Shown here: positions 27,159 to 36,599 of the stretch, one piece after another
Position numbering within the stretch: the first letter of the stretch is position 1
Layout: each line of letters opens with the position of its first letter
From: JACKHO01 sp041398745
Lineage (GTDB): Bacteria > Planctomycetota > Planctomycetia > Planctomycetales > Planctomycetaceae
Assembly: GCA_041398745.1 (NCBI GenBank)
Contig: JAWKUB010000005.1
Span: 372,001-436,000 of the forward strand
DNA: 64,000 bases
Reading direction: 5' to 3'
Position numbers and translations under genes: made by a program
The notes under the pieces: model-generated
What the model was told of the DNA's origin: nothing
Database searches by the model: none
Seen by the model: only the letters and a program-made list of their open reading frames with translations

Positions 27159-30100
27159 ATGACGTCCAACTTCACCGAGCTTCAGGAGCTAATCTCTCGT
27201 GCCATGGGGTGCGACCGCGGTGCCCTGCGCGCACGACTCCGAAGTGTTGAGCGTCTGCAGAAAGAAGGAAAGCCTTACGACCGTAGCCTGAGTCAGCTGC
27301 GGGAAGACGTAAACAAGTCTGTGTCACGACGGGAAGAACGGGTCGCCCGGCTGCCGAAGATAACGTATGACACAGACCTGCCCGTCGTCGGACAAAAGGA
27401 CAAAATCATCGAGGCCATCAGAGAGCATCAGGTGGTGGTCATTTGCGGTGAAACGGGCTCCGGCAAGTCGACTCAGCTCCCCAAAATCTGTTTGGAAATG
27501 GGGCGAGGAATTGACGGGTTGATTGGTCACACGCAACCGCGGCGAATTGCTGCCCGGTCTGTTTCCGCACGCATTGCAGATGAACTCTCAACGCCACTCG
27601 GAACGGGAGTGGGTTTTAAAATCCGATTCAATGACATCACGTCCCCAGGCACGTACATCAAACTGATGACTGACGGAATCCTGCTGGCAGAAACGCAGGG
27701 GGGGAAGCAGCACCACAGGAAGTCGAAGCGCCGGCACAAATCGCAGCAGGAAGAACGGGGATCGCTGCTGCACGAATACGACACGCTCATTATCGACGAA
27801 GCCCACGAACGGTCGCTGAATATTGATTTCCTGATGGGCTACATTAAACGCATTCTGCCCAAGCGTCCGGACCTGCGGGTCATTATTACCTCAGCCACGC
27901 TCGACGTGCAGCGGTTCGCCGAATTCTTTGGTAGCGAGTCGAAACCGGCACCTATCATTGAAGTCTCGGGGCGAACGTATCCGGTAGAAGTGCGGTACCG
28001 CGCAAGTTTGCAGGAAGACCCCGACGACATTGATGTGCAGCGCGACGTCGCCGACGCCTGTGAGGAACTGTGTGCGGAAGGACCGGGCGACATTCTGGTG
28101 TTTCTGCCAACCGAACGCGACATTCGTGAAGCGTCGAGCATGCTCGGCGGGCGACGGCTCGACAATGGTTCGGCGGAAATTGTGCCCCTGTTTGGCCGCC
28201 TTTCCGAACAGGAACAGAACCGCGTGTTCGCTCCGCACAACCAGCGGCGTATTGTGGTGGCGACGAACGTCGCCGAATCCTCGTTGACGGTGCCGGGAAT
28301 TCGGTACGTGGTCGATGCCGGACTCGCCCGCATCAGCCGCTTCTCCCCCACGTCGAAAGTGCAGCGGTTGCCCATCGAACCTATTTCGCAGGCGTCCGCG
28401 AATCAGCGCAAAGGACGCTGCGGTCGTGTGGGGCCCGGGATTTGTGTTCGGCTTTACAGTGCGGAAGATTTCAGTGGCCGCGAGGAATTCACGGCGCCTG
28501 AAATTCAGCGCAGCAACCTCGCTTCGGTGTTGCTGCAAATGAAGGCCCTGCGGCTCGGTGAAATACAGCATTTCCCGTTTATTGATCCTCCCTCACCGAC
28601 GGCGGTGCGTTCGGGACTCAAGACGCTGTTCGAACTCGGCGCGGTTGATGAATCGGAGCAACTCACCTCACTCGGGAAGACACTGGCTCGCTTACCCGTT
28701 GATCCCCGCATTGGCCGCATGATTCTGGGCGCTGCGGAAGAACAGTGCCTGGAGGAGGTGCTCATCATTGCGTCGGCGCTGGAAATTCGTGATCCCCGCG
28801 AGCGTCCCATCGACAAACAGCAGCAGGCCGACACGGCCCATGAAAAGTTTCGCCATGAAGATTCGGACTTCCTTTCCATTCTGAAACTGTGGGACTTCTT
28901 CGAACGTCAAAAAGGGAAACTCTCTGGCAGCAAACTCCGCAAGGCATGCCATCAGAACTTTTTGTCGTTCAATCGATTGCGGGAATGGCAGGACCTGCGG
29001 AATCAGTTACGTGACCTGGTGACAGCCTCTGGTCTGAAGCCGACACCGCGTCGATTGCCCAACCTGATGGATGAGCCCGATGCGGGCAACAGGCCGCATG
29101 GTCAGGCGAAGCATCTTCACAAGAAAGCAGCTCCCGGACTTGCGGAAGATGCCATTCACCGGGCGCTGCTCCCCGGTTTACTGTCAAACCTGGCACTCAA
29201 GAGTGAAGGGCACGAGTACTTGGGGGCGGGGAATCAGAAACTCTTTCTGTGGCCCGGTTCAGGAGTATTCAAGAGCAAGCCGCAATGGATTATGGCAGCG
29301 GAACTGGTGGAAACGACCCGACGATTCGCACGCACACTGGCTGCCGTGCGTCAGGAATGGATTGAGAAAGCCGCCGGCCATTTAACCAAGCACTCTTACG
29401 GCGAGCCGCATTGGCATGACAAGAGTGACGCCGCTATGGCCTGGGAAAAAGTGCTGCTATTCGGCCTCACCATTGTGCCGCGACGACGCTGCCGACTCGC
29501 CCCGCACGACCCAGTCAAAGCCCGGGAACTGTTCATTCAGCATGCACTCATCGAGGGAGACTACCGACATCCCAATGCTCCGTTTTACCGGTTCAATTTG
29601 AAGTTCAAAGACGAGCTGCGCGAGTGGCAGGCCAAGCTCAGGCAGGGGAAGGTCTTCGTCGGCGAAGAGGCCGAGTTCGCGTTCTATGGTGAACGAATTC
29701 CCGACCACGTGGTCGATGGTGCGACGTTTGAAACGTGGCGCAAGACGGTAGAGGCGACGAATCCACAAGTTTTGTTTCTCACCAAACGGGCGTTTGGCAT
29801 TACTGAAGGAGAAACCCCCGATCAGGCAGATTTCCCCAACCAGCTACAAATTGGCGGGACCAAGTTTGCTCTCGAATATCATTTGCAGCCGGGCACAGAA
29901 GAGGACGGAGTCACCATTATTGTACCGGCATCGCGCGTTCCGCAGGTTTCTCAACAGCGGCTGGACTGGCTTGTTCCCGGCTTGCTGGAAGAGAAGGTGG
30001 CGGGTCTCATTCGGACGTTGCCCAAACAGTTGCGTACGCACTTTGTCCCCGTACCCGACTCTGCCCGCGACATCACACCGCAGTTGAAGTTTGCGGAAGG

Positions 30101-31229
30101 TGATCTCGGCGAACAACTATGTCTTGTACTGCGACGACTCTCCGGCGAACACATTCGCCCGGCCGACTTTGAAACTTTCCGGCTGCCCGACCATTTACGT
30201 TTTCTGGTTCGCGTGGTGGATGAGTCTGGAAAGGTTCTGTCGAGTGGGCGTGACTTGGCGAGTCTCAAGAAGTCGGCATTGAGCCATGTCTCCAGTGCCC
30301 TGCAGGGTATTCAAAGTGAAACCTGGAGTAAGTCGGGATTACGTGAATGGTCTTGGGGGGAGTTACCGAAAGTCGTGCAGGTCGAAGGTGGCGGCGGTTC
30401 CATTCCGGGCTATCCCGCCATTATCGACGAAGGAGAAACGGTTGGGCTGAAGCTGTACGCAACTGAAAGTGAGGCCGAGCGGCAAACCCGGCGCGGACTG
30501 GTTCGTTTGTTCTTCATTGCGATGGCCTCTCAAATTCGTGAACAGTTAAAGTGGTTTCCGAATTTGGAGGGGCTACTGGTACAGGGGATGGCGCTTCCCG
30601 AAGGAAAACACTTGCGCGGGCAACTGATGTGGCGTATGGCCGAGCGTTGCCTTGCCGCCACGAAAGACATTCCGCGAACTCCTGGTGCCTGGAACGACGC
30701 CGTTAAACGGGGCCGCAATCAATTGAGCGTTGCCGTTCAAGATTTGGTGGGATTACTCGAACCTCTGCTGAGCAGTTGTCGGGACATCAGAAAAACACTC
30801 AGCCATCAGCAGCCCCCCGCTTTACAGCCACTGGTGGACGACCTGCGCGAACAACTCGATACGCTCATTGCACCGGGATTCTTCGAGGTTGTCCCGTGGG
30901 CCTGGCTGGTGCAGTATCCCCGTTACTTCAAGGGAATGTCGCAGCGTTGGTCGAAGGCCGTCGCGGGTGGATTTCAGAAAGATCGCCGCGCTCAAAGTTC
31001 TTTCAGCAAGTACTGGGAACGTTGGCAAATGGCCTACCACCAGCTATGCGAGGCGAAGTTGGCCGTCCCACCACATATTCCTTCCATTCCCCTGCAGAAC
31101 TACCGCTGGATGCTGGAAGAGTTTCGCATCTCGCTGTTTGCTCAGAAGTTAGGTGCGGTGCTGCCTGTCTCCGAGAAGCGTCTGGATGAGCTGTGGGCGC
31201 GCTATCTGGCCTCAGATCGGCCTCAATAA
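27159..31229 (+). CDS. hrpA: DEAH-box ATP-dependent RNA helicase HrpA
   Basis: The protein (1356 aa, close to the usual ~1300) belongs to the DEAH/RHA helicases that unwind or remodel RNA; in E. coli it resolves stalled ribosomes. Motifs in order are GETGSGKSTQLPK (97-109), TQPRRIAARSVSARIA, DEAH at 213-216 in TLIIDEAHERSLNIDFLMG, SAT at about 245, VATNVAESSLTVPGI and QRKGRCGRVGPG. The HA2 and OB domains and the long DUF3418-type C-terminus follow (FFEVVPWAWLVQYPRYFKGMSQRW). Between TDGILLAE and the DEAH box there is a histidine/lysine/arginine-rich insert of about 20 residues (181-200), which I do not expect from the E. coli protein. It is followed 144 bp later by the DUF2339 gene. Confidence 0.93.
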   Translation: MTSNFTELQELISRAMGCDRGALRARLRSVERLQKEGKPYDRSLSQLREDVNKSVSRREERVARLPKITYDTDLPVVGQKDKIIEAIREHQVVVICGETGSGKSTQLPKICLEMGRGIDGLIGHTQPRRIAARSVSARIADELSTPLGTGVGFKIRFNDITSPGTYIKLMTDGILLAETQGGKQHHRKSKRRHKSQQEERGSLLHEYDTLIIDEAHERSLNIDFLMGYIKRILPKRPDLRVIITSATLDVQRFAEFFGSESKPAPIIEVSGRTYPVEVRYRASLQEDPDDIDVQRDVADACEELCAEGPGDILVFLPTERDIREASSMLGGRRLDNGSAEIVPLFGRLSEQEQNRVFAPHNQRRIVVATNVAESSLTVPGIRYVVDAGLARISRFSPTSKVQRLPIEPISQASANQRKGRCGRVGPGICVRLYSAEDFSGREEFTAPEIQRSNLASVLLQMKALRLGEIQHFPFIDPPSPTAVRSGLKTLFELGAVDESEQLTSLGKTLARLPVDPRIGRMILGAAEEQCLEEVLIIASALEIRDPRERPIDKQQQADTAHEKFRHEDSDFLSILKLWDFFERQKGKLSGSKLRKACHQNFLSFNRLREWQDLRNQLRDLVTASGLKPTPRRLPNLMDEPDAGNRPHGQAKHLHKKAAPGLAEDAIHRALLPGLLSNLALKSEGHEYLGAGNQKLFLWPGSGVFKSKPQWIMAAELVETTRRFARTLAAVRQEWIEKAAGHLTKHSYGEPHWHDKSDAAMAWEKVLLFGLTIVPRRRCRLAPHDPVKARELFIQHALIEGDYRHPNAPFYRFNLKFKDELREWQAKLRQGKVFVGEEAEFAFYGERIPDHVVDGATFETWRKTVEATNPQVLFLTKRAFGITEGETPDQADFPNQLQIGGTKFALEYHLQPGTEEDGVTIIVPASRVPQVSQQRLDWLVPGLLEEKVAGLIRTLPKQLRTHFVPVPDSARDITPQLKFAEGDLGEQLCLVLRRLSGEHIRPADFETFRLPDHLRFLVRVVDESGKVLSSGRDLASLKKSALSHVSSALQGIQSETWSKSGLREWSWGELPKVVQVEGGGGSIPGYPAIIDEGETVGLKLYATESEAERQTRRGLVRLFFIAMASQIREQLKWFPNLEGLLVQGMALPEGKHLRGQLMWRMAERCLAATKDIPRTPGAWNDAVKRGRNQLSVAVQDLVGLLEPLLSSCRDIRKTLSHQQPPALQPLVDDLREQLDTLIAPGFFEVVPWAWLVQYPRYFKGMSQRWSKAVAGGFQKDRRAQSSFSKYWERWQMAYHQLCEAKLAVPPHIPSIPLQNYRWMLEEFRISLFAQKLGAVLPVSEKRLDELWARYLASDRPQ

Positions 31230-31373
31230 CTCGCCATTTTCTGCCGGGCGATTCTGCTGCACTGGAAAACTTTCTCCAAATTCTGACTTTCCGTGGAATC
31301 AGCGTTATTTTGGAGATGAGGATGCGCCTGAAGTACCAGGGTCTGGTCCGTACATGACGTTGAGGAGCCTACC

Positions 31374-34073
31374 GTGGAAGAGTTCATCTGCTTCGGCCTG
31401 TTCATATTGCTAATTGTCATCGCCATGCCGGCCATGATACTCGTCACGCTGGGGCGATTCCGGGAAGAGGTCTCGGAACGGAACAAGAAAACCAACCGCA
31501 TGCTCCGCGAGCAGGGTGAGTCGCTCAGTAGATTGGAGTCGGAGTTAACACAACTTCGCACTGCGGCTCAAGTGCTCAAAGCACGTCTTCCTTTGTCACT
31601 TTCCGAATTAGCTGAAAAGCAAAGGGAAACAGGACCTGCTACGCCGGAACGACCGGCGCCAACGAAACTGCCGCCGCTCAAGACCCCTGTTCCAGCAAAG
31701 CCTCCCGAAGTCGCTGCTCCCGCACCGCCGGTCGTCGAACCGAAGTCAGAAGAATTCGTCGATACCGCCGATGTGGAAGTCGTCGAAGACGGTTCAAAAG
31801 CACCAGAACCGGCTGGGCATGGCGTGTCGGACTTGTATGCCGCGAGAAGGCATAAGGCTGCTGACGTTGATGACGACGCCTTCATTGACGAGCCCGAAGA
31901 ACGTGAAAGCAGAAGGCCAGAACCGGTTGGCGCTGCACGTGAGCCGGGACAGTTCGAGGCGGCAGCTGCGAGTGTGATGACGCGGATTTGGAATTGGATT
32001 GTCGTCGGTGAAGAACACATCCCCGAGGGCGTTTCCGTCGAATATGCCATTGCCAGTCAGTGGCTGCTTCGCTTGAGCGTGCTGCTGCTCGTCATTGGTG
32101 TGGGATTCTTCCTGCAGTATTCCATCGAACACGACTGGATTAATGAGGCCGGTCGGGTGGCGTTGGCGACTATTGCGGGCCTTGGCGTGCTGATTGGCGG
32201 CGTGCGACTGCTCGGCGGACGCTATCAACTTCTCGGACATGGACTCATGGGGACGGGCGTGGCGACTTTGTACTTCGCCGCGTTCGCGTCTTACAACTTC
32301 TATCATCTCGTGGATCCACTCGTCGCCTTTGCGGCCATGGCGGTCGTCACGGCCCTGTGCGGCTGGATGTCGGTTCGCTTCAACACCGTGCTCATTGCCG
32401 TGCTCGGTGTGCTTGGTGGCTACCTCACGCCCATCATGTTGTCGACAGGCACCGTGAACTTCCCCGGCCTGTTCGGATATATGCTGATTCTGGGGTGCGG
32501 GGTTCTGTGGATTAGCAGCCACAAGCACTGGCCACTGCTGCATTACCTCAGCATGGGGTGCAATTACCTGTTGATGTTCGCGTCGCTGGTGCGGTTCGAG
32601 GTTGAACTCTTCTGGCAGGTCATGCCATTTGTCACCGCGTTCTTCGTGCTCTATTCGACCATGGTTTTTGTTTACAACTTGAGATCACGAACCAAGTCGA
32701 ACCTGCTCGACGTGCTGGTGCTGTTCCTCAACTCGGGGATTTACTTCGCCACCAGTTACTGGCTGGTCGAACGGACATTCCAGAAGGAATGGGTCGCCGC
32801 GGTCACGCTGGGGCTGACGGCGTTCTACATCGCACACGTTTATTACTGTCTGGTCCGCAGAGTGCTGGACCGCGAGCTCATGCTCAGCTTCTGTGGTCTG
32901 GCCGCGCTGTATCTGGCAATTACGTTGCCGTTGCTCTTGTCGCCTGCCTGGCTGACGGTTGCCTGGTCATTGCAGGCTCTCGTCATGATTTGGATTGCCA
33001 TTCAGCTCGACAGTCGCTTCCTGCTGCATCTCGGCTACTTAATGTACGGAATTGTCGTATTCCGGTTCGGGTTCTTCGACCTGCCGCGCCAATACGGCAC
33101 TCCGATGCAGTCGACCACACTGGCCGAGTATTTCCCCATGCTGCTGCGGCGGCTCATGATGTTCGGCGTTCCCATTGGTTCGTTCGCGGTCAGCTACCGA
33201 CTGTTGCAAAGTGCTCCCGTGGCCGGAGACAAGCGGCTCATGGACGCGGCCAACGACATTCACGACATGGTCGACCGCAACTGGGCACTTAAAGGCTTAG
33301 TGTTCGGTGCTCTGGGAATGTTGTTCATCTTCCTGCACCTGGAATTGAATCGAACATTTGGAATCGCGTTCGATCCACTGCGACTTCCCGTGCTGACCAT
33401 GCTGTGGGTGGTTGCCTGTGGAATTCTGTTACGTGAAGTTGTGCGGCATCGGAATCCTGTCGTGCAGACGCTGCTCGTCTTGTTCCTGTCCGTCATGCTC
33501 GTCAAACTGTTTGTCTTTGACGTCATGTCGTGGCACTTGACCGGCCATTTGGTGTATGGGGATACCTACAGCGGTCTCGAAGCACTCATGCGTCTCATCG
33601 ATTTCGGTGTGATCATTCTCTTCTTCGGCCTGGGATACAAAATCTTTGCTGGCGATGAGGAAGGCATGGAAGACGAAGTCCGAACATGGCAGGGTACATT
33701 CGCCACCCTGGCTGTTGGCTTGCTGTTTGTGTTCACTTCGTTGGAAACAAACACCTTCCTCAGCCATTTCATTCCGGGTCTACAGTCGGGCGGCATTTCG
33801 ATTCTCTGGTCGCTATTCGCCTTGAGCTTCCTGTACTGTGGAATTCTTTACCGCAAGTCGGGATTGCGTTACCTCGGGTTGGCGTTCTTCGGTCTGATTG
33901 CCCTCAAGATTTTCATGATCGACTTAGCTCGCCTCGATCAAATTTACCGCATTGTGGCCTTCATCATTCTGGGCGTGCTGGTGTTGGGGGGATCGTTCCT
34001 CTATCTCCGCTTCAGGGAGTCATTCGAAGATGAAAAAGAACCGCAACAGCGTTTGCCGGAGGATGTGACATGA
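31374..34073 (+). CDS. DUF2339 polytopic membrane protein
   Basis: The protein has 899 aa from a GTG with GAGGAG 6 nt upstream. One N-terminal membrane helix (FICFGLFILLIVIAMPAMILV) is followed by a coiled-coil-like segment (residues 35-75), a long proline/acid-rich linker (about 90-195) and then more than twenty hydrophobic segments, from LLRLSVLLLVIGVGFFLQYS to IVAFIILGVLVLGGSFLYLRF. This layout and conserved pieces such as GVLGGYLTPIMLSTG match the DUF2339 family, whose function is unknown. The following DUF3999-type gene overlaps it by 4 bp (ATGA), and the two families commonly occur side by side, so a joint envelope complex is inferred. Confidence 0.85.
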   Translation: MEEFICFGLFILLIVIAMPAMILVTLGRFREEVSERNKKTNRMLREQGESLSRLESELTQLRTAAQVLKARLPLSLSELAEKQRETGPATPERPAPTKLPPLKTPVPAKPPEVAAPAPPVVEPKSEEFVDTADVEVVEDGSKAPEPAGHGVSDLYAARRHKAADVDDDAFIDEPEERESRRPEPVGAAREPGQFEAAAASVMTRIWNWIVVGEEHIPEGVSVEYAIASQWLLRLSVLLLVIGVGFFLQYSIEHDWINEAGRVALATIAGLGVLIGGVRLLGGRYQLLGHGLMGTGVATLYFAAFASYNFYHLVDPLVAFAAMAVVTALCGWMSVRFNTVLIAVLGVLGGYLTPIMLSTGTVNFPGLFGYMLILGCGVLWISSHKHWPLLHYLSMGCNYLLMFASLVRFEVELFWQVMPFVTAFFVLYSTMVFVYNLRSRTKSNLLDVLVLFLNSGIYFATSYWLVERTFQKEWVAAVTLGLTAFYIAHVYYCLVRRVLDRELMLSFCGLAALYLAITLPLLLSPAWLTVAWSLQALVMIWIAIQLDSRFLLHLGYLMYGIVVFRFGFFDLPRQYGTPMQSTTLAEYFPMLLRRLMMFGVPIGSFAVSYRLLQSAPVAGDKRLMDAANDIHDMVDRNWALKGLVFGALGMLFIFLHLELNRTFGIAFDPLRLPVLTMLWVVACGILLREVVRHRNPVVQTLLVLFLSVMLVKLFVFDVMSWHLTGHLVYGDTYSGLEALMRLIDFGVIILFFGLGYKIFAGDEEGMEDEVRTWQGTFATLAVGLLFVFTSLETNTFLSHFIPGLQSGGISILWSLFALSFLYCGILYRKSGLRYLGLAFFGLIALKIFMIDLARLDQIYRIVAFIILGVLVLGGSFLYLRFRESFEDEKEPQQRLPEDVT

Positions 34074-35473
34074 GAATGATCGTTCTGATTTCCAGTTTGC
34101 TGGTTTCGACTGCCGCATGGGCACAGGACGGGGCTCAAGAAGTGTCCGTACGGCAAGTGCAACTTCCCCCCATTTCGGAAACGACAGTCATTGCCGTGCC
34201 GCTGGATACAGCGGTGTATGAAACGGCCGCCACCAATCTCGACGATTTGCGACTGCTCGACCACAACGACAAGGAGGTGGGGTATGTCGTCAAGCAGGTC
34301 ACCGAAAAGCGTACGCGTACCGTGCCGCGGACGAAATCGATTAATGATCCGGCATTGGACATTCTGGAGTCGGGGGGGCTGTCGGTTCGCTTCAGCCTGC
34401 GAAAAGAAGACGAAATTCCACACACGCTGAACATTCGCACGCCGCTATCGGATTTCGAACATCGCGTGCAACTTTTTGGTGTGGTTGATGGCAAAGAGGT
34501 TGAACTCGTTGATGACGTCATTTTCGATTATCGACGCATCATGAATTTGCGCCGGACGACAATTAAAGTTCCGGCGACCGAGGCACGGGCGTTTCATTTG
34601 CTCATTGAAACCCCCAAGGCCGAGCAGGAGTTACTGCTCAGAGAATTGACTCGTGAAGTGCGAGGTGGGGCGGAAACCAGCAGCCAGGAGAAATACACGG
34701 TCGTCCGTCGTCCGTTCCGGATGGATCGAATCGAAATGACCGCGGATTATGTGGAGACGGAAGGCCGCAGTCCGGTGGAGGCCGATTATCCCGTCGAAAT
34801 CGTGGGCACAAAGGTTGATGAAGAAGATCAGACCACGGAAATTGAAATTGCGTCACATCGAGAACCGCTCACGCAGTTCACGTTCATTATCAACGACAAG
34901 AACTTCAGCCGGACCGTTCGACTGGAAGTAAATGATGCCACCGGCGAGCGTCGGCGTCTGGTCACTGAGACCACGCTTTCTTCCTTTTCTGTCGGGAGTA
35001 TTCATGAAGAGAAACTCGAAATTCATTTCCCGGCAACGCGCGAAGAGCGTTACTTCGTCATCATTTCCAACGGCGACAGTCCACCTCTCGATGTAGCAGG
35101 AGTGAGTGCCCAGGGGATTGTTGAGCACGTTTATGCTCTGGTGGAACCGGGAGGCACGATGACACTCACTTACGGCGTCCCCGATGCAACTCGCCCCAAC
35201 TACGACGTGAAAGCACTGCAGCGCGCTCTCACGACAGAACAGCACATTGAAGTGGCCTCTCTAGGGCCGGCCATTCGAAAGGAGTTTCATCCGGCACCGG
35301 AGCCATTTCAGTGGAAGGACCTGTGGAATAATCCCATGGTCACCATTCCGGTCATTGCGGCACTGGTGCTGCTCCTCGGATGGGGGCTATTCCAGGCAAC
35401 CAAACGTGTGCAGGCACTGGAGGCCGGGGAAAATGGAGACAAGTCCTCGAACGGGCCAGCCACGCCCGGCTAG
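34070..35473 (+). CDS. DUF3999-type exported protein with C-terminal anchor
   Basis: The protein has 467 aa. It has a signal peptide (MIVLISSLLVSTAAWAQDG) and a long strand-rich periplasmic part containing KYTVVRRPFRMDRIEMTADY, LTQFTFIINDKNFSRTVRLEV and REERYFVIISNGDSPPLDVAGV. A single membrane helix (PMVTIPVIAALVLLLGWGLF) and a short cytoplasmic tail follow. The pattern matches DUF3999, whose proteins are encoded beside DUF2339. The function is unknown; the galactose-binding-like strands suggest a ligand or glycan interaction outside the membrane. The start codon overlaps the DUF2339 stop as ATGA, with GGAGG inside the upstream gene, implying translational coupling. Confidence 0.82.
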   Translation: MRMIVLISSLLVSTAAWAQDGAQEVSVRQVQLPPISETTVIAVPLDTAVYETAATNLDDLRLLDHNDKEVGYVVKQVTEKRTRTVPRTKSINDPALDILESGGLSVRFSLRKEDEIPHTLNIRTPLSDFEHRVQLFGVVDGKEVELVDDVIFDYRRIMNLRRTTIKVPATEARAFHLLIETPKAEQELLLRELTREVRGGAETSSQEKYTVVRRPFRMDRIEMTADYVETEGRSPVEADYPVEIVGTKVDEEDQTTEIEIASHREPLTQFTFIINDKNFSRTVRLEVNDATGERRRLVTETTLSSFSVGSIHEEKLEIHFPATREERYFVIISNGDSPPLDVAGVSAQGIVEHVYALVEPGGTMTLTYGVPDATRPNYDVKALQRALTTEQHIEVASLGPAIRKEFHPAPEPFQWKDLWNNPMVTIPVIAALVLLLGWGLFQATKRVQALEAGENGDKSSNGPATPG

Positions 35474-35599
35474 AGCATTTTTCAATTTTGCATTCAGCTG
35501 TGAGCCGCGACGCGTAAGCGTCCCGGCAAAACGAATGGCCCGAGGCCTAACGGCCTTCGGCTCACAGGTCGACTGAACACCAATTCAAAGCTTGCTCTA
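35471..35599 (+). repeat. Alpha repeat element, copy 1
   Basis: A 129-bp element beginning TAGAGCATTTTTCAATTTTG and ending in AATTCAAAGCTTGCTCTA, with inverted TAGAGCA/TGCTCTA tips. It contains a sub-element with perfect 10-bp inverted ends, CTGTGAGCCG / CGGCTCACAG (35498-35567), around GACGCGTAAGCG. It begins inside the stop codon region of the DUF3999 gene. A second, interrupted copy lies at 42812-43152. Confidence 0.7.
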
Positions 35600-35602
35600 T
35601 TA

Positions 35603-35884
35603 GGGTGCATCCGATGAATGGTGGCAGGTTGCCAGGGCCTGTACACCCTCCCGCCGGCGAAGCCAAAAAACGGGAGGGTCGAATCGAGTTTACGAGATTC
35701 GGGGAGGGCAATTCGCGTGTCACCCTTGAATCTTGGCTTACAGGCAGTTCCGTATCCAACTTGCATTCGCCCCTCCGCTCGACCCTGCCCGGCGGGGAGA
35801 GCGAATTCCTATTCCTCAATCGATTGCCGAGTGCTGTCCAAATGACTGAGCGAGAAGCACCGCCACCATCCATCGGATGCACCC
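35603..35884 (-). mobile_element. Beta MITE-like element, copy 1 (282 bp)
   Basis: The two ends are inverted copies over about 23 bp, GGGTGCATCCGAT...GGTGGC and its complement, with one mismatch. It is flanked by a 9-bp duplication, GCTCTATTA (35594-35602) and GCTCTAGTA (35885-35893), 8 of 9 identical. Inside is a hairpin with ACCCTCCCG/CGGGAGGGT-like arms. Relative to copies 2 and 3 it is inverted and carries about 95 extra bp between two AATTC sites. There is no open frame of transposase type. The left duplication overlaps the end of alpha copy 1. Confidence 0.78.
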
Positions 35885-35978
35885 GCTCTAGTATTTGCCA
35901 TTCACTGAGACTTGAACCGTCTTGGTCCGCCTGTCATACCTTGGTGATTCGATCCAGAGGATGATGAGGTTTCAGGCA

Positions 35979-36599
35979 ATGCGGACAGGTTTGTTTGGTG
36001 GTACGTTCGATCCGGTTCATTTCGGCCATTTGCTGTTGGCTGAGACGTGTCGCGAAGTTGGCCAGCTCGATGAAATCTGGTTCGTCCCTGCTGCCCGCTC
36101 GCCCCACAAGCCGAATGTGGTGATGGCCTCCGCTAAACAGCGCGTGGAAATGTTGCGGTTTGCGATTGCCGGGCATCCACAGTTCCGTATCAGCAAGGTG
36201 GAACTGGAGCGACCGGCTCCGAGTTACACCGTCGATACGCTGAGGCAGTTGCAGAGTGCGGAACCAAATCGCCAGTTCGTGTTACTCATGGGGGCGGACT
36301 CGTTGCACGATTTGCCAACATGGCGAGAGCCTGAGGCAATCCTCGATATGGTTGAAATCATGGCCGTGAGTCGCGGCAGGGAAGCAGCTTCACATGAACC
36401 AGTCATCACCCATTTGGGAGAACAGGCTCGGCAGCGCATACAAACTGTGGTCATGCCCGCCATTGATATTTCGGCATCCGACTTGCGTGAGCGTGCGCGA
36501 ACGGGACGAAGCCTGCGTTTTCTGACGCCGCGTCCAGTGGAGCTTTTCATTCAGCAGCATGGCCTGTACCGGGACGCAGTGTCGGGAGAGTCGACATGA
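35979..36599 (+). CDS. nadD: Nicotinate-nucleotide adenylyltransferase
   Basis: The protein (206 aa) adenylates nicotinate mononucleotide in NAD synthesis. The nucleotidyltransferase motif GLFGGTFDPVHFGHL begins at residue 4 and the C-terminal ATP-binding motif appears as DISASDLRERARTGRSLRFLTP. MGADSLHDLPTWREPEAILD is the usual central segment. The start at 35979 has GAGG about 9 nt upstream; earlier in-frame starts add non-homologous residues. Its stop overlaps the thiL start as ATGA, so the two are translationally coupled. Confidence 0.94.
   Translation: MRTGLFGGTFDPVHFGHLLLAETCREVGQLDEIWFVPAARSPHKPNVVMASAKQRVEMLRFAIAGHPQFRISKVELERPAPSYTVDTLRQLQSAEPNRQFVLLMGADSLHDLPTWREPEAILDMVEIMAVSRGREAASHEPVITHLGEQARQRIQTVVMPAIDISASDLRERARTGRSLRFLTPRPVELFIQQHGLYRDAVSGEST

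Noticed and set aside
31794..32543. Minus-strand open frame of 249 codons opposite the DUF2339 gene
   Set aside because: Product is histidine/arginine-rich without motifs, while the plus strand encodes a regular membrane-helix pattern.
35922..35978. Longer NadD start
   Set aside because: The added residues are not family-like and the nucleotidyltransferase motif normally begins a few residues from the N-terminus.
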